64,000 nucleotides of DNA from Strigamia acuminata (Eukaryota; Arthropoda; Chilopoda; Geophilomorpha; Linotaeniidae), in the NCBI GenBank assembly GCA_949358305.1, contig OX442321.1, forward strand, positions 8,953,605 through 9,017,604. Reading direction: 5' to 3'. Both the position numbers and the translations under genes were made by a program. Below the pieces are notes generated by a model. It did no database searches. It saw only the letters and a program-made list of their open reading frames with translations, and was not told where the DNA came from. Positions within the stretch are counted from its first letter, which is position 1, and each line of letters starts with the position of its first letter. Shown here in pieces: positions 23,483-32,163 of this stretch.

Positions 23483-24990
23483 GGGTGGAAATGATGGAAA
23501 ACAAGACAAGAAATGCCATCCAAGTTATTGTTATTGCGGTGGAAAAGATAATCCAGGTGAATTTACTCGGGAGGAAGTTTCATATTGAATTAATAACTAA
23601 TTTATATTTTATTTTTTTAGGAAGATTTCTGCCGTCTGAAACACGGCAAATGATCTTATTGACTTTTGACGATGCACTCAATGATCTCAATTGGCCTTTG
23701 TATCAAACACTTTTTTTCAGTGACCACACAAATCCCAAAGGCTGTCCCAACTCTGTGTGTTAGTCATGAGTAGACAGATTACGGCAAAGTTGATTCAATG
23801 TATGCTGCAAGACACGAAATTGCTTCTCATTCTATCAGGTAATCATACATTTGCAGCTCACCGTCAAAAAGGAGCACTGTAATAAGTTAAAATAGTAAGA
23901 ATTGACAAAGAACTGATTTTGAAAAATCATCCGGTACAGAGCACGCCTTGTGACACAAGGTTTTTTCACTAATTCTAAAGCGATACTTATGATGAAGTAT
24001 TTTCACCAGTTGCTGACTTCTCAGTTGTGCGTTTTCTTTCGTGACACTGGCCAATGTATTTGGATGTGTGTATTCATTGGATACACACATTCAGGCTGAC
24101 GTAAAGTGTATATTACCTTGCTCACAAGTCAGTGCTACATAAAGTGCTGCTTCTACACTCTAGGGCAACTTAAAAATGATTATTCATTCACAGATTTCCT
24201 TGTAAGAGCTTTTCCTTTCTTTTTTCTAGTTATGGTGATGGAGCGAGTTATTCCAAGCAGAAATGGCACGATGAAATCTACGGCCAGAAAGAAATTCTAG
24301 CACGCTGTGGAGGCATCAAAGCGGATGACATCAAGGGCATGAGGGCACCTTTCCTGGCTATTGTTGGCGACAAAATGTTTTCAATGTTGTACGAAGACAA
24401 TTTCACCTACGATTTCAGCGTTACAATCCTGGAAAACACTCCGCCGTCGTGGTCTTACACCCTGGATTTTGGTTTCCCGCACGAATGCGCAATCCCGCCC
24501 TGTTCAACCAAATCTTTCCCTGGATTGTGGGAAATCCCAATGGTATCTCTAACAGATCTGACCGGGGGTCACTGCAGTATGGGCGACAGCTGTTCTTACT
24601 CGACCACGGTTGACGGTGTCTACAAAATGCTGAGCACCAACTTTTTACGCTACTACGAGTCGAATCGTGCACCGCTCGGACTGTTTTATCACATTCTTCT
24701 TGGTTCCTAACCCCGCATCGAAAGGAGGGCTTTCTAAAGTTGCTTGACGAACTTTTGCAACAGGACGACGTGTATTTTGTTACGAGCATGCAGCTCATTG
24801 AGTGGATGAGGGATCCAACTCCGCTTTCGAGAATCAAGCAGTTTGGGCCGTGGCAGTGTTAGGGCAAACCTCGCCAACCAACTTGCAGAATCTCTACGAA
24901 ATGTAATGTTTCGTTTCGTGGCGACCTACGGTCTTTCAGGACGTGCGGACAGTGTTCGAGAAAAGAAGTTTTAAATGTTTATTTTTTTTT
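23483..24990 (+). pseudogene. Chitin deacetylase-like gene, inactivated
   Basis: Three coding blocks with good splice signals (23483-23556, 23621-23838, 24230 to about 24990) encode a polysaccharide-deacetylase of the arthropod CDA family, extracellular enzymes that deacetylate chitin. Block 1 holds a cysteine-rich KCHPSYCYCGGKDNPG segment. Block 2 holds LPSETRQMILLTFDDALNDL, whose TFDD motif carries the catalytic and metal-binding aspartates, then VSHE and RHEIASHS. Block 3 has KWHDEIYGQKEILARCGG, MRAPF and a cysteine-rich tail. Lesions: a net 1-nt frameshift near 23757, TAG at 23771 where the family has Trp (VSHEW), a 1-nt frameshift near 24694, and TAG at 24860 with recognisable homology continuing after it. 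Because introns are kept it is not a retrocopy. The N-terminus was not found. Confidence 0.85.
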
Positions 24991-25195
24991 CCTGTTTGGA
25001 AATTGATTCAGTTTAAGTTATTACTGTAATTCAAATGTTTTTGCTTGAAATTTAGCTTAGTTTAGATTTGAAAAATCGTAATTGCTTTGCGTTCTGTAGT
25101 GTGTGATAAATACAGATTTAGTTAATTGTAGTTAATAGTTTTAGATTAAATATTTCATCATTTATTTTTTATTATTTTCAAGCTTTGGATGTGTA

Positions 25196-25607
25196 GGGTG
25201 TCCCAAAAAGAACGCAAGATTTGAATTAGCCGCCATTTGTGCAGTAAATTGTTGGCCACCCTGAAACAACAACGATTTGACAGCTGAAAGGTTAGGGTTT
25301 TATCTGCCGAAATTGAATTATATTGATGTGGCCAATATGTGGTTTCAACAAGACGTTGCAACATGCCATATTACCATGGAAACAATACAATTACTGCATG
25401 AAACATCACCGGTTTCGGTGATCAGAATTGGCCCCTTTTTCTTGCACCGTCTTGTTGAAACCACATATTGGCCACATCAATATAATCCAATTTCGGCAGA
25501 TAAAACCCTAACCTTTCAGCTGTCAAATCGTTGTTGTTTCAGGGTGGCCAACAATTTATTGCACAAATGGCGGCTAATTCAAATCTTGCGTTCTTTTTGG
25601 GACACCC
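25196..25607. mobile_element. 412-bp palindromic mariner derivative
   Basis: The inverted ends read GGGTGTCCCAAAAAGAACGC and its complement, flanked by TA (25194-25195 and 25608-25609). Arms of about 165 bp are near-identical inverted copies, with a spacer of about 80 bp (25361-25440). Reading from the left arm into the spacer gives MWFQQDVATCHITMETIQLL, the region around the second catalytic aspartate of mariner transposases (FQQDGA.CH). The transposase fragment runs into the spacer and is then replaced by the inverted copy. It is non-autonomous and presumably arose from a mariner by internal deletion combined with inverted duplication. Confidence 0.9.
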
Positions 25608-25983
25608 TATATAAATAGAGTAGGTACTGCCTATGAATCCAATTGAATTTGATATAAAATTAATTCCCAAATCTTTATTTATTTTTTTATACTTAATTTG
25701 TACAGTTTTACTACTTTTTATTGCCTTTATTTTATCTTCAAAACGAGTAATTAAATTGAATTAATAATAATGTTTGTGGTTCATAATTCCAAGGTGCAAA
25801 CTAGAAATTTGAACGTGTCGTCGTAAATATCGTTGTATTTACCGGTAATTGTTTTTAATGTTTCAGCTTCATTTCACTAGGTGGAAACAGTGTGGCAGGA
25901 AGTTGCCACGCTTCTAAAAGAGATTTCCATGGATTTTGATTGGCTATGTTAATTAGTCGCTCGGTTTTGCTCATTACGTAGAT

Positions 25984-26046
25984 ATAAAATATATCTGTGC
26001 TCATTCTTCAGCACGGTCGGTGGGAGGATCGGCGCCCCGATTTTAG
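25984..26046 (+). promoter_or_regulatory. Candidate TATA/Inr core promoter with first exon
   Basis: TATAAAA at 25984-25990 is followed by a TCAG initiator match whose A (26010) lies 26 bp downstream, the spacing expected of an arthropod TATA promoter. A short exon (26010-26046) would end at a consensus GTGAGT donor at 26047. The combination is suggestive, but no RNA evidence is available. Confidence 0.45.
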
Positions 26047-26665
26047 GTGAGTTTGGCTTTATTTCACGTTAGGCTTTTCTATAGTTCTTGTATAATTTTT
26101 AGCGTTTTCGTTCCTTTGACAGCTCTGCAGGCAATTTTATTTAATAATAAGTGTTTTTAAGGTTTAGCTATTGTTCTGGTTAGCAGTTTTATTCAAAGAA
26201 TTTTAAGTGTTGTTTAAGAAACTAACGGGTTGCAGGTATTCTTTTTAAGTTCAACGTTTGTTTGCCTCGTTGACGAACGGAGGACTATGAATGGTTTTAG
26301 TATCGCTATTTGTTGTATGTTAATGTTTAGTTTTTTTAGCGGTTTGTTTTTAGCGGAAGCATTATCAATTTAGTTTAAGCTCGTTATTTATCTAAGTTAT
26401 TACTTTGTTTCTTTCCAGGTTTAACGCATGATTTATTGGTTTCCAGCGAAAACGGACGAAAGTCTCTGGGAACTACTGACGAGTGTGGACTCCAGTTTCG
26501 CTATTTAGTGTTAATATTTTTATTTTAAGTTGTAATATTTTATCTAATTTGTTGCATATATGTTTCGTGTATAGTTATTACATTGTGTAATTTTGAAAAC
26601 AAAATTATACAAAATTAATAATTCATACATTATTTTCGAATAAAATTTGTTTTATAAACTTCTCT
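26010..26665 (+). ncRNA. Putative short spliced transcript, possibly non-coding
   Basis: The predicted exon 1 (26010-26046) and exon 2 (from 26419, after the acceptor TTTCTTTCCAG) enclose a 372-nt intron. An AATAAA at 26639-26644 could end the RNA. Exon 2 contains a 26-codon frame starting at 26428 (MIYWFPAKTDESLWELLTSV and six more residues), too short to judge. It may be a non-coding RNA, a micropeptide gene or the leader of a decayed gene. The evidence is only promoter, splice and poly-A motifs in the right order. Confidence 0.3.
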
Positions 26666-26938
26666 GCTTTTTATTATTTAAATATAGAAACAAATAAAAT
26701 GGGAAATCTGTATACCCACCCCCCATCCCCTTTTTGCTCTAAGTCCAAACCTGTAAAAATTTGGCAGCGATTCGCCTTTTTGGACTTAGAATATTTTTTT
26801 GACGAAATGACATAGCTTATAGGAAAAAAAACTTTATTGAAATAAAATTATACTTTATACACAAAAATATACACAAATTTTTCCTTAAAAGGAAAATTAA
26901 TGGCAAATAAAACATTGAACCGGGTTATAACGGATCAT

Positions 26939-27547
26939 TTAATGGATTGTCTCAGGTAAATCTCCCCCTTGAGACTCCACCGTTTTACCCCCAGAGTATG
27001 CCACATTCTGGGTCCCCAAAAAGATATCCCACGATGTCTTCTTAGTGATGAAGGTTTTAACCTAAACATAAAAAAATTAACATGTAAATAACAATACAAA
27101 AAAGTATACATGACTACAAACAATTATACAAAAATGAGGTAAAATATGAGTAAAAATAATAATTATATAAAAATATGAGGTAAAATATGAGTAAAAATAA
27201 TAATTATATAAAAATATGAGGTAAAATATGAGTAAAAATAATAATTATACAAAAATACGAATATGAGTAAAAATAATAATTACACAAAAATAGCTTGAGA
27301 TTAAAATAATACTACGGCTCACTGTTATTCGTCTGCGACAGTCATCTGCGGTATTGGGGCCATGATTAAACCTCGTCCAAGATTAAACCTATTAAAAAAA
27401 AAAAAAAATAAATTAATAAAAACCGAAGTTTTAATAAATTTCGATAAAATATTAAATACCGTACCTAAAACTAAAGAAAATAAGTAAATACCTGTATGCT
27501 CACGCCTTGACTGTGATATTTAACAGGATATACAATTGTGAATAACA
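26939..27547 (-). pseudogene. Three splice-flanked exons of an unidentified protein, one with an in-frame stop
   Basis: In minus-strand order: 27492-27547 (encodes LFTIVYPVKYHSQGVSIQ), 27323-27388 (reads V-stop-SWTRFNHGPNTADDCRRRIT) and 26939-27061 (VKTFITKKTSWDIFLGTQNV and onward, ending LPETIH and a stop). Each exon has AG and GT borders and the phases agree (0,0), which is unlikely by chance. The second codon of the middle exon is TAA, so the gene is either decayed or uses another acceptor there. I do not recognise the protein. Its 5' part was not found. Confidence 0.4.
27134..27290. repeat. 41-bp tandem repeat, 3-4 copies
   Basis: The AT-rich unit begins ATGAGGTAAAATATGAGTAA and repeats three times almost without change, followed by a shortened fourth copy. 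It lies in what would be the intron between the last two exons of the unidentified minus-strand gene or pseudogene. Confidence 0.85.
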
Positions 27548-28229
27548 CTGTAAAAATTAATAAAATTTAAGCGCAAATAAATTGTATCAACATGCACCAA
27601 AACGTCTAATAATTAATTGCGCAATATAACGTCTAATTACAGCTAAAAACTAAAAGCTAAAAACTTCGAGTAAAACTTAGCTCAGACGCCGAATGCTTCT
27701 TCTGCAAGCAAAAAAAAACTAATGAAAATTTTAGCAAAAGACAAAAATGCAAAACAGCAAATTCCTCATCATCTAATTTGAATAACCAATGAAAGCTCAA
27801 AAAAATTTCGAGAAGATACGTCAGCTGGCCGTATACTGTCATCTGATGCTAAAAATTACAAACAAAAATCTCTAAAGTGTTGCTAAGCAACATAGTTTCA
27901 ACGGTATCATTTAATTTTAAATGAAATGCTCACTAAACTGACGTAAGTCTAAATATAACATAAAAGCCACTAAAATTGGCAACTCAAATACGAAATAATT
28001 CGCTTTTTATCTGAATTATTTATGATATAGTTAAACTTAAAATTGTTATATCATTTTAATTACATTTTTGAGGAGAAGTGAACAAGTTAATGCAACAAAA
28101 AAGCGTTTTAAAAGATTTAATGATTTATTTAATGATTTAAATAGTTACCATATGTATTGCGGCTAAAATCATGCATACTCAGGTCGTTGATGTATAAACC
28201 AACTTCGACCATCTTGCATCCTAAACGAG
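27548..28229. other. AT-rich spacer
   Basis: No supported gene. A minus-strand peptide beginning MMRNLLFCIFVFC near 27772 looks like a signal peptide but meets a stop without a plausible donor site. Confidence 0.4.
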
Positions 28230-28748
28230 TCAAATATGTGCAAAAACGTGGCAAAATGTGTGCAAAAACGTGGCAAAATGTGTGCAAAAACGTGGCAAAA
28301 TGTGTGCAAAAACGTGGTAAAATGTGTGCAAATACGTGACAATATGTGTGCAAAAACGTGGTAAAATGTGTGCAAAAACGTTTCAAAATGTGTGCAAAAA
28401 CGTAACAAAATTAGTGAAAAACGTTGTAAAATGTGTGCAAATACTTGGCAAAGTGTGTGCAAAAACGTTGTATAATGTGTGCAAAACTTGACAAAATATG
28501 TGCATAAACTTGGCAAAATGTGTGCAAAAGCGTGGCAAAATGTGTGCAAAAACGTGATAATATGTGCGCAAAAACTTGGCAAAATATGTGTGCAAAAACT
28601 AGGCAAAGTGTGTGCAAAAACGTTGTATAATGTGTGCAAAACTGGGCAAAATGTGTGCAAAAACGTGATAATATGTGTGCAAAAGCTTGGCAAAATGTGT
28701 GCAAAAACGTGGTAAAATGTGTGCAAAAATTTGGCAAAATGTTGGAAA
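28230..28748. repeat. 22-bp minisatellite, about 23 copies
   Basis: The unit is roughly GTGTGCAAAAACGTGGCAAA plus two bases. Point variants alternate between copies: GTGGCA, GTGGTA, GTGATA, TTGGCA and GTTGTA. Since 22 is not a multiple of three and the unit lacks stops on the minus strand, long artificial frames of up to 185 codons (HTFCHVFAHILPRFCTHFAT-like) are open in several phases. I regard these as by-products of the repeat and not as genes. Some variants recur in the same order (TTGGCA, GTGGCA, GTGATA), indicating expansion in multi-unit blocks. Confidence 0.9.
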
Positions 28749-29043
28749 AATCACTGCTAGATTTGTAAAATTCTCGGTAATTTATGATCAATTTTGTGTC
28801 TTTAAATTGTAATTAATATTTTTTGCCGTTTTTTAAAAGTGGTTGATGTGAATAAATTGTACCGTGATATTTATTGCGTCGAGAATAATAAACCGAATCG
28901 TATTATACGGAAATTAAAAATTTATTTTGAGCGTAGCCATAAACTTACATGATTTTTTTAAATATTTTACAGGAAAAAATCGTCGAGTGTGTTCACTGCG
29001 TTTGCAGAGGATGTTCAGGGTGATTCGATGACTTATCGGTGAT

Positions 29044-29139
29044 TTATAAAATGTACTTGGCTTTCCACAAGCCGTTTTTAATTCGTTCTCCATCTGTTTG
29101 TCGGAAATGGAAATCTTCTACGACGGTTATGTCGTTTAT
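29044..29139 (-). CDS. Possible alternative terminal exon of the unassigned gene at 29212-29531
   Basis: After a good acceptor (GTTCTTAACAG) the frame reads INDITVVEDFHFRQTDGERI, then KNGLWKAKYIL and a stop. Its phase 0 start cannot join the neighbouring exon 29212-29337, which ends in its own stop, but it can join directly to exon 29409-29531 (which ends in phase 0). It would then be a mutually exclusive last exon. It could also be the last exon of a separate gene. The protein is not recognised. Confidence 0.35.
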   Translation of the reverse strand: MNDITVVEDFHFRQTDGERIKNGLWKAKYIL

Positions 29140-29211
29140 CTGTTAAGAACAATATTAATGTAATATCGAAATAAAAAAATGCTTTCTCTACGAAATTCCA
29201 ACCGCGTTGAA

Positions 29212-29531
29212 TCACGAAATTCTTTCGTTCATTTCCGTCTCATTTTTCTCGAATTGGTCGGATTCTCTTCGTTTGATTATCTGCTCGAGTTTGGCGCGTT
29301 GTGCGGTCACACCTTCGCTATAAACATCCTTAAATAACTGTAAAAAATATATTTAAATTAAATTAAATTGATTTTTCAATATTTTTTGAAATTTTCAATA
29401 TCTTATACCTCGACCGATTGCTTTTTTCCGGTAGAATAAGTCGTAAATATAACGTGATCGTTGATAATGGATTTTAAAAATGGGCCACAACGTTTCGACA
29501 CGTCTCTTGCCTTCGTGCAGAATTGCTTGTG
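29212..29531 (-). CDS. Unidentified spliced gene, last two exons
   Basis: Exon 29409-29531 encodes 41 residues ([41 protein letters not shown]) and exon 29212-29337 encodes another 41 ([41 protein letters not shown]) and a stop. They are separated by a 71-nt intron with GTATAAG donor and TTTTTTACAG acceptor in matching phase 0. The charged C-terminus is probably helical. An acceptor precedes the first exon, so upstream exons are missing. The tandem Ala/Cys-rich gene occupies the space immediately upstream, so the 5' part may be lost or lie further away. I do not recognise the family. Confidence 0.5.
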
Positions 29532-29714
29532 CTGTGGGGAAATGAAAGCACGTTTAATAGAATGTTAATTCGTGATTTTATTTAATAATTTATTTAAGTA
29601 ATTATTTATTCATTCGGGTATCAGTATTGCTTGTTCTATTAATTTCCTTTTAGATGTAGCTTAGATGGAGAAATCTGAATTAAAATCCAAACTAAAAAAA
29701 TATTTTTAAACTTA

Positions 29715-30125
29715 TCACGTTATCGGAGCCACCAGAAAAGCAGCAGCACATATGGCCATCCACACTCCTTGGGCCCCACTGCATGCCGCAAGTACTGCAG
29801 GTGCACCTACACCAGCTGTAACAACTCCTACAGTAATGTTTGTAAATCAGTAATTTAAAATTTATAAATTCTACAAATTTAGATTTCAAACCTGCTGTAA
29901 AACCTGCTGCAGTACAGCACGACATGCAGGCAGCGTTGCAGGCGGTTTGACAAAGTCCATAAGCTGCTCCACAAAGAAGGATTAGCCCATCGTCCACTCT
30001 TCTGTCTTCCCACTTTCAACAGAGCAAACGCAAACAATAAAACATACTTAGACAATTCAGAAATATTTTTACCTGTTGGTTTCACCAATCTGCAGTTGAC
30101 GATTAAAGCTTGTCGTCGAACAAGT
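29715..30125 (-). CDS. Small Ala/Cys-rich hydrophobic protein, start uncertain
   Basis: Exon 29892 to about 30012 encodes GLILLCGAAYGLCQTACNAA and then CMSCCTAAGFTAG; exon 29715-29827 continues VVTAGVGAPAVLAACSGAQG and VWMAICAAAFLVAPIT, then stop. Intron borders and phase 1 agree. The pattern GLCQTACNA..CC.AAG..AG..TAG.G.PA..AC..AQG..MA.C.AA belongs to a small uncharacterised arthropod/invertebrate protein family that I know only from memory. A first non-coding exon (about 30073-30125) behind a TATATAAA motif ends with GTAAAA. No intact ATG was found: the in-frame ATG upstream is separated from the body by TGA. One conserved Cys is Trp here. The gene may have lost its start or use an unseen exon. 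Confidence 0.55.
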
Positions 30126-30430
30126 TTTATATATTGAGATGAAGAGGAAGTCCCTTATCTGCTGTTTTCACTCGTTTTCACCGGAAGTCCACATTTGGAA
30201 AAGGGTAATTCCCTTATTTACTCTACTCAATTGACGTCTGTTTTTATATTTTCGACTTCGACGAGAATTATTGACCAGAAGTTGAATGTGAATGCATTTT
30301 ATTGAGCAGAACTTGAGTTCACTAATTTAAATAATTAAAAAAATAATAATATTACCAATATATTTTTAACAAACTAATAAACCATACTCACTATTTATTG
30401 ACGGTTCTGTAGAATTTCAATTTTTCAATT

Positions 30431-30665
30431 TTTCAGGGAGTGTGAACTAGAAGAAACGATCCAGCACATAAAGCCATGCACAGTCCATGGGCACCACTGC
30501 AAGTGGTTATTACAGCGGAAACTGCTGCTCCAGCTGTGTTGGTACCTAAAAATAAAGTTAAAAAAATTCCAAAAATAAATAGCATTTGAAAGTTTACCTG
30601 TTAGAGTGGAAACGAACAAAAAGCAAGTTGAAATTCACCAACTGAGGTCCCGTCTGCAAAACCAA
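30431..30665 (-). pseudogene. Second, truncated copy of the Ala/Cys-rich gene
   Basis: The exon at about 30431-30547 encodes GTNTAGAAVSAVITTCSGAH, then GLCMALCAGSFLLVHTP and a stop. It aligns with the last exon of the neighbouring gene at 29715-29827 (TAG.G.P...AACSGAQG...MA.CA..FL). The segment before its intron (about 30597-30665, which would read ISTCFLFVSTLT) does not contain the GLCQTACN half and runs into a stop, so the copy appears 5'-truncated or replaced. It is a tandem duplicate in the same orientation, about 700 bp upstream of the first. Confidence 0.5.
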
Positions 30666-30789
30666 ACAAACATCAGTGGTAAAAACAACGACCTCTAAAT
30701 TAGAGTAAATTAAATCGAGTAGGCCACCATGGGCATTACGAGAATCGTTAAACTGGAAAAAACCCACAAAATTTACAAAATTTCAAAAT

Positions 30790-31320
30790 TGCAGGGCCGA
30801 ACCACGCACCAAGAAAGAAGCACCACGACAAACAAATGGGGTCCAGAAGACACCATGTAAATTAAAATCGCCCAAAATGACAACATCCCCAACAAAGGAA
30901 GCTACAACACATTTTGATAATAAAAACTCAAAGCCATTTAACCTCCATAGTAACATTACAAGTCTCCGATTGCGAAAAATTCATCAAAGTTACCCATCTG
31001 GAATCAATTCAGACCGGGTAACACTCACACTCGAACCACACTCACCACCAACACCTTCTCTAGCTGGCACAGCACCAGTTTCATCCCTGGAAATTCCCCA
31101 ATTTACCTCTAAGCTAGACTCGCGGATCTGCTTAAAAAAAATCCTGCCGTAATACATCGAAACAAGCACTCCGCACTCCCATGACGAAGCATTCAACAGA
31201 AGGTCAAGATGTGCACCACGAATGCGCACATAGAATGATGAATAAGTGTCAAACTTAGCTACCAACGTCCAACGTGTGTACACAAACATCCTTAATATCA
31301 GGCAGCAACACGTGTTAAGA
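30790..31320 (-). pseudogene. Degenerate non-LTR retrotransposon endonuclease fragment
   Basis: On the minus strand near 30800-30900 the translation contains GDVVILGDFNLHGVFWTP, matching the GDFN motif of the exonuclease-endonuclease-phosphatase domain of non-LTR retrotransposons. The rest of the domain is broken by stops, and no reverse transcriptase is visible. The extent toward 31320 is a guess based on weak coding-like composition. Confidence 0.4.
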
Positions 31321-31399
31321 GCAAAACACCGTCTGTCAATTTAAAAATTAACCCACAATTATTTTTACATCCGTTAGTTTAGTCATTCTGCTTACCTAA

Positions 31400-31790
31400 C
31401 AGCAGACAAATCAGATGAGGGTAATGTAGATTGACAAGTAATTCCACATTTCATACTTAAATCTAGTAGTTGCTTTCTGATATCGTCTGCCATTTTCAGC
31501 TGCCGGGCAAGTAGAATATGTTCCTGGTACCAATTCCTCTTGATATAAGCTTGAAATATTTTGAGCACTGTAATCAAGTCTTCTTCGTCCGACTGGAATT
31601 TCTTTCTGGCAGTTGCAGCTTCATCTTTTCTGAACGTTGGATCGCAGGTTGACTGAATCGACGAACCCATTGAAATTATCGTCAAAACCTCGTCGGTGCA
31701 TCCTAATTCCTAAGTATGAATTTTGCTAGGCAAGGATCTACTGAAAAACGACATTAATTTGCCGATCTGAGTCAACTGCAAGAAGAAAAA
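31400..31790 (-). pseudogene. DEAH-box helicase (DHX) C-terminal fragment, decayed
   Basis: After an acceptor at about 31781 the minus strand reads LTQIGKLMSFF, then (with compensating 1-nt shifts) VDPCLAKFIL, then ELGCTDEVLTIISMGSS, FRKDEAATARKKFQSDEEDL, ITVLKIFQAYIKRNWYQEHI and LARQLKMADDIRKQLLDL. These follow the order of the helicase-associated HA2/OB region of DEAH RNA helicases (G..M..FP.DP.LAK, LGC..EVLTI.SM, FHD.EGDHLTLL, W...H.L..R.L..A..IRKQL). The helicase core is absent, a TAG stop interrupts the fragment at the shifted segment, and no parent gene is in the window. Confidence 0.6.
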
Positions 31791-32163
31791 AAATGTTAAT
31801 AAAGATTGTAAGTTTAATTTCAAACATATTTCTTTACTTTTATTTGATTTTCCGCTCTCTCAACTGCCCAGAAACTCAAATGTGTGCGGATCTTCGATGT
31901 CTTTTGTGTGATGTCATATAGTCATAGAAATTTTCGTCATGTTTTGAACTGCTTCTTTGGGTTTTAAAAGGTTCTATTTCTCTCTCGTTTTATAGCAATG
32001 AAAGAAACTGAAGTAACAACTTACCGTAAACTAAGATTATTTTGTCTAAATGAAAATTATCAAGTAAACAAATGTTAAAAAAAAAATCAGTATTTAATTA
32101 AAACAATAAAAGCTGATTTTATTCACAGTTTGTTTTCATTGTTGTTTTTATAGTTTAATAGAT

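Noticed and set aside
28169-28726. 185-codon minus-strand frame in the 22-bp repeat
   Set aside because: Several phases are open at once because the repeat unit lacks stops; no start context, splice sites or domain.
28230-28748. CRISPR-like array
   Set aside because: Units are directly adjacent without unique spacers and the genome is eukaryotic; it is a minisatellite.
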